Program-made: the position numbers and the translations under genes
Shown: positions 1 to 7,213 of the stretch, piece by piece
Numbering within the stretch: the stretch's first letter is position 1
Layout of the letters: each line of letters starts with the position of its first letter
NCBI GenBank assembly: GCA_016931935.1
Contig: JAFGDW010000268.1
Coordinates: 56,414-120,413 of the forward strand
Length of the DNA: 64,000 nucleotides
Direction of reading: 5' to 3'
Source: Candidatus Zhuqueibacterota bacterium
GTDB lineage: Bacteria; Zhuqueibacterota; Zhuqueibacteria; Thermofontimicrobiales; Thiofontviventaceae
The notes under the pieces: model-generated
Told to the model about the DNA's origin: nothing
Seen by the model: the letters and a program-made list of their open reading frames with translations, nothing else
Database searches by the model: none

Positions 1-2
1 GT

Positions 3-437
3 ATTATTGCGCTGTCAGTCGGAGCCACGGTGTTTCACAAAATGACGCCCGGTTCGCTCGCTACCGGCACAGCCATTGCATCGACGCTGGCGTATCACGG
101 AGCGGTTTCGAATTTTGTTTTGGGTTCCACATTGGGATCATTATATTACAGCATCTTTCCGGTGTCGGTTTCCACTGGTTTGCTGGTCGCCTCAATTGGT
201 TCAGTCATGGCAGCATTGGCGTTGATCACATCATTTATCGGCGTTGTTGCTGATCCGCTGCAAGCCGCACTGGGTATTCATCAGCATCGATTGCGGAAAT
301 TACTGGACACTATCCATGCTGAATTGCTCGGCATCGGCGTATCGAAGTACGAACTCAAAGACCGCTACATCGCGCGCATTTTTGATTTCTTCGATATCAT
401 CAACACCGCGGCCATGACCGCCATGCGCGCCCGTTGA
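3..437 (+). CDS. C-terminal part of an integral membrane protein of unknown function (5' truncated)
   Basis: The reading frame is open back to the first bases of the window, so the gene starts upstream and only about 145 C-terminal residues are visible. A GTG at 30 could be a start but has no reason to be preferred. The visible part has three hydrophobic stretches rich in Gly, Ala and Ser (roughly LATGTAIASTLAYHGA, LGSLYYSIFPVSVSTG and LIASIGSVMAALALI-type segments), typical of membrane helices, followed by a soluble charged tail with HQHRLRKLLDTIHAEL and an aromatic helix DRYIARIFDFFDII. I do not recognise the family. Its stop lies about 110 bp before the next gene. No function is assigned. 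Confidence 0.6.
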   Translation: MIALSVGATVFHKMTPGSLATGTAIASTLAYHGAVSNFVLGSTLGSLYYSIFPVSVSTGLLVASIGSVMAALALITSFIGVVADPLQAALGIHQHRLRKLLDTIHAELLGIGVSKYELKDRYIARIFDFFDIINTAAMTAMRAR

Positions 438-545
438 TTAAACAGTTGCATTTTTCCAATCGGATACGTATATTTAATTTTCAAATTGTCAGTTCAATTT
501 ATAATTCCGGTCAGCACGCACATCATTTTGGGAAGAGACTGCATC

Positions 546-1127
546 ATGAAAACAACGAAACCGGCAAAATTGCATAAGAAATTCCGATCGTTAATCATCA
601 CCAATACGTTCTACTTTATTTTTGGCCTGGGCATTATCGGGGTCGGAGTCTACAGCACATATTGCAATGTTATTATCGTTAGAAATGCTCGGCATACCAT
701 CGGCGTTGTCGTACGCGTGCATCGCGAGGCGATCCCCGGAAAATCTGACCCTTTGGCTATGTTTGATATTCAGTATAACGCCAACGATTCCACATATACA
801 ACGCGAAAGAATCAAGGACAAATGCTAACGTATGTGAATGCGGATTCAGTACCGATCATTTATGACACAACCAATCCGGTGAATGCCAATGTCGGGGAAA
901 AGCCACACACAAATTATATACCCGGCATATTAATTATTCTGGCCGGCTTAGGATTTAGCATATTCAATATTCATCATTACATAAAAAATTTCAAAAAACT
1001 CCGAAATAAAAAAATGTTGTTCCATAACATAAAGTTTTCCAAAGCAACTGTTGATCCGGGTTTTGGGAAATGTCATGCAATACTATTTCGTATTATGCTA
1101 TCGAAGGTCCTGCCGTTTTTGAGATAG
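546..1127 (+). CDS. DUF3592-like membrane protein
   Basis: A 193-residue protein if started at ATG 546, which is preceded by a plausible GGAAGAG ribosome site; a longer TTG start at 486 has none. Layout: short basic N-terminus, a membrane helix (about residues 15-38), an extracytoplasmic domain of about 80 residues with the pattern GVVVRVHRE, FDIQYNAND, VPIIYDTTNP, then a second helix around YIPGILIILAGLGFSIF. Two helices around a small beta domain with V.V.YDP-like motifs is the DUF3592 plan; the role of that family is unknown. The C-terminal 35 residues after the second helix are poorly conserved-looking. Context gives no operon partner: the next gene starts 350 bp downstream. Confidence 0.6.
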   Translation: MKTTKPAKLHKKFRSLIITNTFYFIFGLGIIGVGVYSTYCNVIIVRNARHTIGVVVRVHREAIPGKSDPLAMFDIQYNANDSTYTTRKNQGQMLTYVNADSVPIIYDTTNPVNANVGEKPHTNYIPGILIILAGLGFSIFNIHHYIKNFKKLRNKKMLFHNIKFSKATVDPGFGKCHAILFRIMLSKVLPFLR

Positions 1128-1143
1128 AGATTGTCTGGAAATT

Positions 1144-1176
1144 ACAAACCAGGTAGTTACAAAATAAATGGTTTGT
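1144..1176. repeat. Dispersed hairpin repeat, ACAAACCA type (copy 1, degenerate)
   Basis: Arms ACAAACCA (1144-1151) and TGGTTTGT (1169-1176) form a perfect 8-bp stem around a 17-nt AT-rich loop, 16 bp after the DUF3592-like gene. The same arms occur at 19788, 22150, 29731 and, more weakly, 32861. It may act as a 3'-end structure or terminator although there is no good T-run. Confidence 0.6.
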
Positions 1177-1317
1177 GTGGGCCAGTACTTTTTTTACATC
1201 TTATAAATTCTGTTGCGGCACGAATTAGAAAATTATATCAGTCAGCTTTCAAATCCGGAAAAGAATTTGATTGATTCAATTTATTTTGAATTCAAAGTGG
1301 TTTTTAATTCGTTCATT

Positions 1318-1350
1318 AGCGATGCAATCGCTCTGAGCGATGGCATCGCT
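1318..1350. promoter_or_regulatory. Two tandem 15-bp palindromes AGCGATNNNATCGCT
   Basis: AGCGATGCAATCGCT (1318-1332), a CTG spacer, then AGCGATGGCATCGCT (1336-1350). Both are perfect 6-bp inverted repeats with 3-bp centres, spaced 18 bp centre to centre. They lie 127 bp before the S9 peptidase start. Such tandem symmetry fits an operator bound by two dimers, but the two units can also fold as hairpins followed by TT, so a terminator-like role for the upstream gene is possible. No regulator is linked to it here. Confidence 0.4.
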
Positions 1351-1476
1351 TTACCATAATCGAAAAATTTCTCTGGATTGAGCATAAATCAACTTCTCGC
1401 TTGCATCACGCACTACTTCCGTTTTTGAATACTCACCCATTTAAGCACTATTAAACCAATGTACAGGAGAGCAACC

Positions 1477-3504
1477 ATGCGTTGGATATTTTTCATGTTG
1501 ATCTTAGTGTTTGCTTCGACTCAATTAGCAGCAGTAACACACCCGTTTAACGTAAATGATTTGGTTACGATGAAGCGCATTTCCGAGCCGCAGGTGTCGC
1601 CGGATGGCAAGCAGATAGTGTTCGTCGTGCGTAAAACCGATATGGAGGCGAATAAAGGCCGCACTGATTTGTGGATTGTCAATATCGACGGCAGCAATTT
1701 ACGGCAGGTGACCACCCATCCGGCAAATGATTACAATCCGCGCTGGTCGTCGGATGGCAAGGACATCTGGTTTTTATCAACCCGGACGGACATCGCACAA
1801 ATCCGTAAAATCAGCGCCAGCGCAGGTGAATCCCAGCAGATTACCGATCTCCCGCTGGATGCCAGTAATCTGATCGTATCGCCGACCGGCACACATCTCG
1901 CGTTTACAATGGATGTGTTTCCCGGAATGTCCATCACCGACACAAAAGCGAAGCTGGACGCGATCGAAAATAGCAAAGTCAGTGGTCGGATTTATGAGCA
2001 ACTGTTCATCCGTCACTGGGACACCTGGAATGATGGCCGCCGATCCCATATGTTCGTCATCCCTGTCAGTGGCGGAAATCCTGTCGACGTGATGCTGAAC
2101 ATGGATGCGGATACGCCATCTAAACCGTTTGGTGGTACGGAAGAAATTACATTCACTCCCGATGGCAAAAGCATCGTGTTCACGGCCAAAGATGTAGGTC
2201 GCAGCGAAGCGTGGTCAACGGATTATGATCTGTACGTGGCCTCAATCGATGGTTCGACGCCACCGCGTTGCATCACCGCGTCGAATGAAGCCTGGGACAT
2301 TGGCCCGGTTTTCTCCCCGGACGGCAAAACATTGGCGTATCTGGCGATGGCGCGTCCCGGCTATGAGGCAGACCGCTATCGCGTTATGCTATACGACTGG
2401 AAGACCGGCGCTGTAAGATCACTTACCGAAGATTGGTCACTGTCACCTTCGGAAATTTTCTGGTCGCCGGATTCCAAGAAAATTTATGCGAAAGCCGATT
2501 ATCTTGCACAGGGGGCATTATTTGAAATTGAGATCAAATCCGGCAAGCGTACGTTGGTACGCAGCGACGGAACAGTTCGTTCACCGGGATGTGCCGGGGA
2601 TCGACTGGTGTTCGGTTTGGATAATTTGAAATCGCCGGTCGAGCTGTATTCCATGAAAACCAACGGCAAAGGTTTAAAGCAACTCACCACCATAAATGCG
2701 GACAAACTGGCGACGATTCGCTTCGGTGATTATGAACAATTCACATTCGCCGGCTGGAATAACGAAACGGTGTATGGCTATCTTGTGAAACCGGTTGACT
2801 TTGATCCGGATAAAAAATATCCGGTGGCATTTCTCATTCACGGTGGACCACAGGGATCGTTTGGTAATGATTTTCATTATCGCTGGAATCCGCAATCGTA
2901 TGCTGGTGCAGGCTACGCAGCGGTGATGGTAGATTTTCATGGCTCCACTGGTTATGGCCAGGAGTTCTGCGACGCGATTCGCGGTGATTGGGGGGGCAAA
3001 CCGTTGGAAGATTTACAAAAAGGGCTTGCTGCCGCACTGGCCAAATATCCGTTTCTGGATGGCGACCATGTGGGCGCACTCGGTGCGTCGTATGGCGGCT
3101 ACATGATTAACTGGATCGCCGGTAACTGGCCCGACCGATTCCGTTGCCTGGTCTGTCACGACGGCAATATCGACGAACGAATGGCTTATTTTGATACTGA
3201 AGAGTTGTGGTTCCCGGAGTGGGATCACGAAGGCACGCCGTGGGATAATCCTGAAGGCTATGAAAAACACAATCCCGTCAATTTTGTAAAAAATTGGAAA
3301 ACGCCGATGCTGGTAGTCCACGGCGGACAGGATTTTCGAGTTGCTGAGACACAGGGCTTCGGTACGTTTAATGCCTTGCAGCGTCGGGGCATTCCCAGCA
3401 AACTACTGTATTTCCCGGATGAAAATCACTGGGTGTTGAAGCCGCATAACAGTATTCTATGGCACAACACAGTAATCGGCTGGTTGGATCAGTGGTGCAA
3501 ATAG
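1477..3504 (+). CDS. Exported S9 family prolyl oligopeptidase / dipeptidyl aminopeptidase-type serine peptidase
   Basis: The start ATG 1477 is preceded by AGGAGA at 1465-1470; a longer ATG at 1459 lacks a site. The product (675 aa) begins with a signal peptide (MRWIFFMLILVFASTQLAA). The N-terminal half is a beta-propeller with PD40/WD40-like repeats, seen as SPDGKQIVFV, SSDGKDIWFL, TPDGKSIVFT, SPDGKTLAYL and SPDSKKIYA. The C-terminal alpha/beta-hydrolase holds GASYGGY with nucleophile Ser538, Asp619 in HGGQDFRV and His651 in DENHWV, plus the HGGPQG oxyanion region. Family members release dipeptides or cleave short peptides, usually in the periplasm. It is a single-gene unit with terminators downstream. 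Function as an exported peptidase is well supported; substrate is not. Confidence 0.93.
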   Translation: MRWIFFMLILVFASTQLAAVTHPFNVNDLVTMKRISEPQVSPDGKQIVFVVRKTDMEANKGRTDLWIVNIDGSNLRQVTTHPANDYNPRWSSDGKDIWFLSTRTDIAQIRKISASAGESQQITDLPLDASNLIVSPTGTHLAFTMDVFPGMSITDTKAKLDAIENSKVSGRIYEQLFIRHWDTWNDGRRSHMFVIPVSGGNPVDVMLNMDADTPSKPFGGTEEITFTPDGKSIVFTAKDVGRSEAWSTDYDLYVASIDGSTPPRCITASNEAWDIGPVFSPDGKTLAYLAMARPGYEADRYRVMLYDWKTGAVRSLTEDWSLSPSEIFWSPDSKKIYAKADYLAQGALFEIEIKSGKRTLVRSDGTVRSPGCAGDRLVFGLDNLKSPVELYSMKTNGKGLKQLTTINADKLATIRFGDYEQFTFAGWNNETVYGYLVKPVDFDPDKKYPVAFLIHGGPQGSFGNDFHYRWNPQSYAGAGYAAVMVDFHGSTGYGQEFCDAIRGDWGGKPLEDLQKGLAAALAKYPFLDGDHVGALGASYGGYMINWIAGNWPDRFRCLVCHDGNIDERMAYFDTEELWFPEWDHEGTPWDNPEGYEKHNPVNFVKNWKTPMLVVHGGQDFRVAETQGFGTFNALQRRGIPSKLLYFPDENHWVLKPHNSILWHNTVIGWLDQWCK

Positions 3505-3525
3505 TGTCTCGATTAGATATAAGAA

Positions 3526-3590
3526 CCAGTGCCGTTCATTAAGACAATTATTCAAATGAACCGAGTCGAGTTGCTTAAATGAATGGTATT
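3526..3590. repeat. Short inverted repeat flanked by 10-bp direct repeats
   Basis: Near-palindromic arms CCGTTCATTAAGACAA (3532-3547) and TTGCTTAAATGAATGG (3571-3586) sit between two identical GATATAAGAA decamers (3516-3525 and 3591-3600). The hairpin may end the peptidase transcript; the flanking direct repeats look like a target duplication of a tiny mobile repeat. Confidence 0.4.
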
Positions 3591-3671
3591 GATATAAGAA
3601 TATATCCCAAATCTTAAATTTAAAACGTCCGAAAACCGCTGAAGTGGTTATTCTCCCTTTTATTTTGTAAC

Positions 3672-3698
3672 AGCACCCGGATTAAGCCTGGTGCTTTT
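3672..3698 (+). terminator. Hairpin AGCACC...GGTGCT followed by TTT
   Basis: AGCACC (3672-3677) pairs with GGTGCT (3690-3695), with further inner G-C pairs, and is followed by T residues. It lies between the S9 peptidase and the next plus-strand gene. Confidence 0.5.
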
Positions 3699-3718
3699 AC
3701 AATGACCTTTAGTACAAG

Positions 3719-3738
3719 AGCCGTTTCAACGGCTTTTC
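3719..3738 (+). terminator. Rho-independent terminator
   Basis: Perfect 7-bp stem AGCCGTT/AACGGCT with a 2-nt TC centre, followed by TTTCT. It is compact and GC-rich and stands 50 bp before the following gene, so it insulates that gene from the peptidase. Confidence 0.65.
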
Positions 3739-3788
3739 TGTGCATAGATTTTTCGGATGTCAACTAAATTGATGAGTGAACATCCTAC

Positions 3789-4286
3789 ATGCATACTGAA
3801 TTTGGCGCAACCTGGGGACGGGCATTGGTCGCGATGTCGATCATCGCGACCATCATTCTGATTGTGATTCCGTTTGCCGGAATGTCGACAATACCGAATG
3901 GCGATTTCATTGGGAAAATGTTTTTGCTCGTTCTGCCACCAGTTATTTTAATCAGTGCACTAATGTTTGTCATTCGGGGATATGTGCTTACTGATGATTC
4001 CCTTCATATAAAACGGCTATTCTGGAATACAAAAATTAACCTGTCCACGCTGAAGTCGGCAGGTTTAAATCCGGTGTTGGTGAAAAAATCGATGCGGACA
4101 TTCGGAAATGGTGGATTATTTTCATTTACCGGACGATACTGGAATAAGCAGTTGGGACATTTTCGGATGTTCGTCACCAATTTTGATCATAGTGTTGTTT
4201 TAAAATTTATGGATCGCGTCATTGTGGTATCCCCTGATGAACCTGCTATGTTCGTTGCTAAAATGAATATGTATTTGAAGAAATGA
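3789..4286 (+). CDS. Membrane protein with a bacterial PH-like domain
   Basis: 165 residues. Two N-terminal membrane helices (about residues 10-31 and 41-64: IIATIILIVIPFAG and LLVLPPVILISALMFVI) are followed by RGYVLTDDSLHIKRLFWNTKINLSTLKSA, the beta-strand pattern of bacterial PH-like domains (bPH_5/DUF-type), in which the protein rests on the cytoplasmic membrane face. A short G-rich insert (FGNGGLFSFTGRYW) and VTNFDHSVVLKF, VVSPDEPAMFVAKM complete the domain. Family members have no established enzyme activity. The gene is monocistronic, with a terminator upstream. Start ATG 3789 has no strong ribosome site. Confidence 0.6.
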   Translation: MHTEFGATWGRALVAMSIIATIILIVIPFAGMSTIPNGDFIGKMFLLVLPPVILISALMFVIRGYVLTDDSLHIKRLFWNTKINLSTLKSAGLNPVLVKKSMRTFGNGGLFSFTGRYWNKQLGHFRMFVTNFDHSVVLKFMDRVIVVSPDEPAMFVAKMNMYLKK

Positions 4287-4387
4287 GCACTAGCAATTGA
4301 TTGTGGTCTCGTAAATTTGATTGCTTTTTTATTTCACAAAAAATCCATCCAATATTGTAATAATATTTGGAGACATCAACTGTTAAA

Positions 4388-6064
4388 ATGAAATACGTAG
4401 CCAAATCTCTTTGTATTCTCCTTTTCCTAACCGCAGTACATCTGAATGCCCAGGTCAATTTCACGCAATCCAATTTACCGATCGTTGTTATCAACACAAA
4501 CGATCAAAACATCCCGTACGATGATCCCCGCATTGTGGCTGATATGGGCATTATTTATAACGGTGTTGGAGCGATCAATCATCCGGTTGATCCGCACAAT
4601 AATTACGATGGGAAAATTAATATTGAAATTCGTGGCTCCAGTTCAGCGAGCTGGGCGAAAAAACAGTATGCGCTGGAAACCCAAAATGACGATGGCAGCA
4701 ACCGCAATGTATCGCTATTGGGTATGCCGGCAGAAAACGACTGGATTCTCTACGCGCCCTACTACGATCGTTCGATGATGCGCAATGTGCTTGTATATCG
4801 TCTGGCGCGCCAGATGGGTTGGTGGGCGCCGCGTACCCGTTTTTGCGAACTCGTTCTGAACGGTACATATCAGGGCGTCTATGTGTTGATGGAGAAAATT
4901 AAAATCGATAAAAATCGTGTGGATATTGCCACACTTTTACCTGAGGATACATCGGGCGTTGAATTAACGGGCGGTTATATTATAAAAATCGACAAGGAAC
5001 AATGGCTGTCGGGATTTAATTCTCCGAATCGCTCGACTCCACGCACGGTGAATCGCATCCGCTATCAATATTTCGATCCGAAAAATGATGAACTTGTGGA
5101 TGCGCAGCGGAATTATATTCGTGACTATGTATTGGGATTTGAAAGTGTGATGCTCACGGAAAATTACAACGATCCGGTCACAGGGTATCCTGCGTATATT
5201 GATGTGGCCTCATTTATCGATTATTTTATTATTAATGAAATCAGCAAAAATGTGGATGGCTACCGGCTAAGCGCCTATTTCTATAAGGACAAAGATAGCC
5301 GGGGTGGAAAGTTGTGTACCGGACCGGTGTGGGACTATAATTTCAGTTTCGGGAATATTGGGTATTATCGCGCACAACAAATTGATGGTTGGTGCGTCAT
5401 CCAATTATTTGATCAGGCCGCAGGGGATATGTGGCCGGTACCGTTCTGGTGGCCGAAATTCGTCGAAGATGAAATCTTCATGCAACAGACGTGCCAGCGT
5501 TGGAAGGAACTGCGAAAAGATGTGTTGAATCTCTCCAAAGTAATTTCTTATATTGATGCCGTCGCCGATACTTTGAACCGTGCTGTTGCACGGAATTTCC
5601 AAATCTGGCTCAAACCCGGTGATCCGCCGCCACCGGACGGTAGCTGGTGGCCACCGGACTATCCGATCAGCCAGTTCACCACCTACCAGGATGAAACTGA
5701 TTATTTGAAGTCGTGGACAGCCCAACGGGTTTCCTGGCTGGATCGGGAATTCGCGCGCGTGACTCCGATTGCCACAGAACCGGCATCTACCCGTCCGGCT
5801 TCAGCGCGGATTGCGGGCATTTATCCCAATCCGTTTAATGCAACGACAACTATCCGCCTGACATTGTCCCAACCGCAGCATGTTCTATTAACAGTGTGGA
5901 ATGTCATGGGACAGCAAGTCGGTATTATTCTGGATAAAACGCTTGATTCAGGAAACTATCCGGTGAATTTCGACGCTAGTGAATTGACTTCGGGAATTTA
6001 TATGATTCGACTGGTAACTTCAGGTGGATTTTCAGATGTTGAAAAGATTGTGTTTGTAAAATAA
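4388..6064 (+). CDS. Secreted CotH-family protein with C-terminal YPNPFN sorting/FlgD-like domain
   Basis: 558 aa from ATG 4388 (a TTG at 4367 would extend it). Signal peptide MKYVAKSLCILLFLTAVHLNAQ. The CotH-like atypical kinase fold is recognised by NIEIRGSSSASWAKKQYALE, the LLGMPAENDWILYAPYYDRS segment, YVLMEKIKIDKNRVDI and VWDYNFSFGN near residue 320. CotH of Bacillus spores is a protein kinase; most bacterial relatives are uncharacterised secreted proteins. The last 80 residues (IAGIYPNPFNATTTI ... GIYMIRLVTSG ... EKIVFVK) match the C-terminal beta domains that direct type IX secretion or cell-surface attachment in FCB bacteria. So the product is probably surface-exposed or secreted. Kinase activity is not shown. 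Confidence 0.88.
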   Translation: MKYVAKSLCILLFLTAVHLNAQVNFTQSNLPIVVINTNDQNIPYDDPRIVADMGIIYNGVGAINHPVDPHNNYDGKINIEIRGSSSASWAKKQYALETQNDDGSNRNVSLLGMPAENDWILYAPYYDRSMMRNVLVYRLARQMGWWAPRTRFCELVLNGTYQGVYVLMEKIKIDKNRVDIATLLPEDTSGVELTGGYIIKIDKEQWLSGFNSPNRSTPRTVNRIRYQYFDPKNDELVDAQRNYIRDYVLGFESVMLTENYNDPVTGYPAYIDVASFIDYFIINEISKNVDGYRLSAYFYKDKDSRGGKLCTGPVWDYNFSFGNIGYYRAQQIDGWCVIQLFDQAAGDMWPVPFWWPKFVEDEIFMQQTCQRWKELRKDVLNLSKVISYIDAVADTLNRAVARNFQIWLKPGDPPPPDGSWWPPDYPISQFTTYQDETDYLKSWTAQRVSWLDREFARVTPIATEPASTRPASARIAGIYPNPFNATTTIRLTLSQPQHVLLTVWNVMGQQVGIILDKTLDSGNYPVNFDASELTSGIYMIRLVTSGGFSDVEKIVFVK

Positions 6065-6218
6065 GGTTGAATTCATTATATTGTCAAAAAGTTTACATTT
6101 TATTTTTCAATTTCCGATACACGCTGTTAGATGTAGTATACCCATCAACCGGATTCATGCATGAACCGATTTCCATCATAAACCATTTATGATGGAACTA
6201 TTAAAAAAGGTGGTTTCT

Positions 6219-6716
6219 ATGAAAACAGCGCATCTTGTTATGATGATGCTTTTATGCTGTCCAATTCACAGCATTGCGGAGGAAATCAATATGATGGATA
6301 AATTTGAATTTCTGTTGGGGATGTGGCATTTGAAATACAATGTTCCTCAAAGCAGCCACAGTGAAGCAACGACAGGAACTGGCACAGGCACATTTAAACG
6401 GGCGCTGGATGACAAATATATCTGGTTCGATTATGAATCATTGATTGATGGCCAGACTGGTCAGGCTCATGCCGTGCTCGTGTGGGATGAAAAGGAAAAA
6501 ATCTACCGCTACTGGTGGTTCGAAAGTTCTGGTAGCTATCGACAGGCGACCTGTAATTTTCTTGATGAAAATACGCTGTTTCTTAACTGGCACGATACAT
6601 TACTGATTCAAACATTTAAAAAAATCGATGATAATACAGTTGTCCTCCACATGAAATATCCGAATGTCAACGATGGATTTGATCTGATCCTGGAAGTGGT
6701 TATGACCAGGCAATAA
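6219..6716 (+). CDS. Exported DUF1579-like protein
   Basis: 165 aa from ATG 6219, preceded by AAAAAGGTGG; an upstream ATG at 6189 is less likely. Signal peptide MKTAHLVMMMLLCCPIHSIAEE. The mature part starts with FEFLLGMWHLKYNV, the typical opening of DUF1579/lipocalin-like small beta proteins (the L.G.W motif), then GTGTFKRALDDKYIWFDYES, HAVLVWDEKEKIYRYWWF and QTFKKIDDNTVVLHM, a run of antiparallel strands. Function of the family is unknown. It stands alone between long intergenic stretches. Confidence 0.7.
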   Translation: MKTAHLVMMMLLCCPIHSIAEEINMMDKFEFLLGMWHLKYNVPQSSHSEATTGTGTGTFKRALDDKYIWFDYESLIDGQTGQAHAVLVWDEKEKIYRYWWFESSGSYRQATCNFLDENTLFLNWHDTLLIQTFKKIDDNTVVLHMKYPNVNDGFDLILEVVMTRQ

Positions 6717-6744
6717 ATTATGTATCGCCGCATTACTATGTTTT

Positions 6745-6902
6745 GCCGCTAAGGCTCGAAGGACGCTAAAAAGCACGAAGAAAGAGCTTTAAGAGATTAT
6801 GGTTTTCATTTATAATAGTAACTGTGTCAACTGTAAAATAAAATCTCGATTTATAAAATATTCATTTCTTTGTATTGCTTCGTGACTTAGTGTTTTTGTG
6901 GC
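6745..6902. repeat. Inverted repeat with GCCNCTAAG-type arms
   Basis: The left arm (6745-6782) and the reverse complement of the right arm (6867-6902) share the pattern GCC-CTAAG-CACGAAG. The centre is 85 bp of AT-rich sequence with no reading frame. A related pair of arms is at 46043-46120. Confidence 0.5.
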
Positions 6903-6968
6903 GATAAGGCAGACAGAATAATAATCCATTACTCAATCTGACAAAGTAGAATTAATAGTTCACAGAAA

Positions 6969-7101
6969 AGAACTCCCACAGAAGATATACGATCTTTTTG
7001 TAAAAATGAATTTGAATTGGTGAATCACCCATTCAAATTTCTTGCGATATTGAAATGGAATTTCATTCAATCATTCTCTATATTTTTTCTGTGAGAGTTC
7101 T
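6969..7101. repeat. Nested palindromic element
   Basis: Outer arms AGAACTCCCACAGAA (6969-6983) and TTCTGTGAGAGTTCT (7087-7101) pair with one mismatch. Inside is a long hairpin, GAATTTGAATTGGTG (7008-7022) with CACCCATTCAAATTTC (7026-7041), then a TGAAAT/ATTTCA hairpin. The element ends 112 bp before the GH94 start, so it could be a structured leader or a small non-autonomous mobile repeat. Confidence 0.5.
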
Positions 7102-7213
7102 ATTTCCTTGGATTGAATCAATAAAATTCGTCTTGTTCAATAGCATGAAACTCAAAACATCTCGAATATAGGTAACAATCGCTCAGCTTAACGCAGGGAA
7201 AGGAAAACATGTT

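Larger units (their letters stand above)
1128..1476. other. Gene-free AT-rich stretch with hairpins
   Basis: About 350 bp without a supportable gene. It holds an imperfect hairpin of the ACAAACCA family at 1144-1176 and a pair of tandem palindromes at 1318-1350, both listed separately. The rest is AT-rich and shows nothing else recognisable. Confidence 0.6.
6717..7213. other. Repeat-rich intergenic region upstream of the GH94 gene
   Basis: About 500 bp without a gene. It contains two independent inverted-repeat elements, at 6745-6902 and 6969-7101, described separately. A ribosome site AGGGAAAGGA precedes the GH94 start. No promoter could be fixed. Confidence 0.6.

Noticed and set aside
622..828. 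Alternative frames within the DUF3592-like gene
   Set aside because: Both the plus-strand 622-828 and the minus-strand 591-821 frames overlap the better supported gene with two membrane helices.
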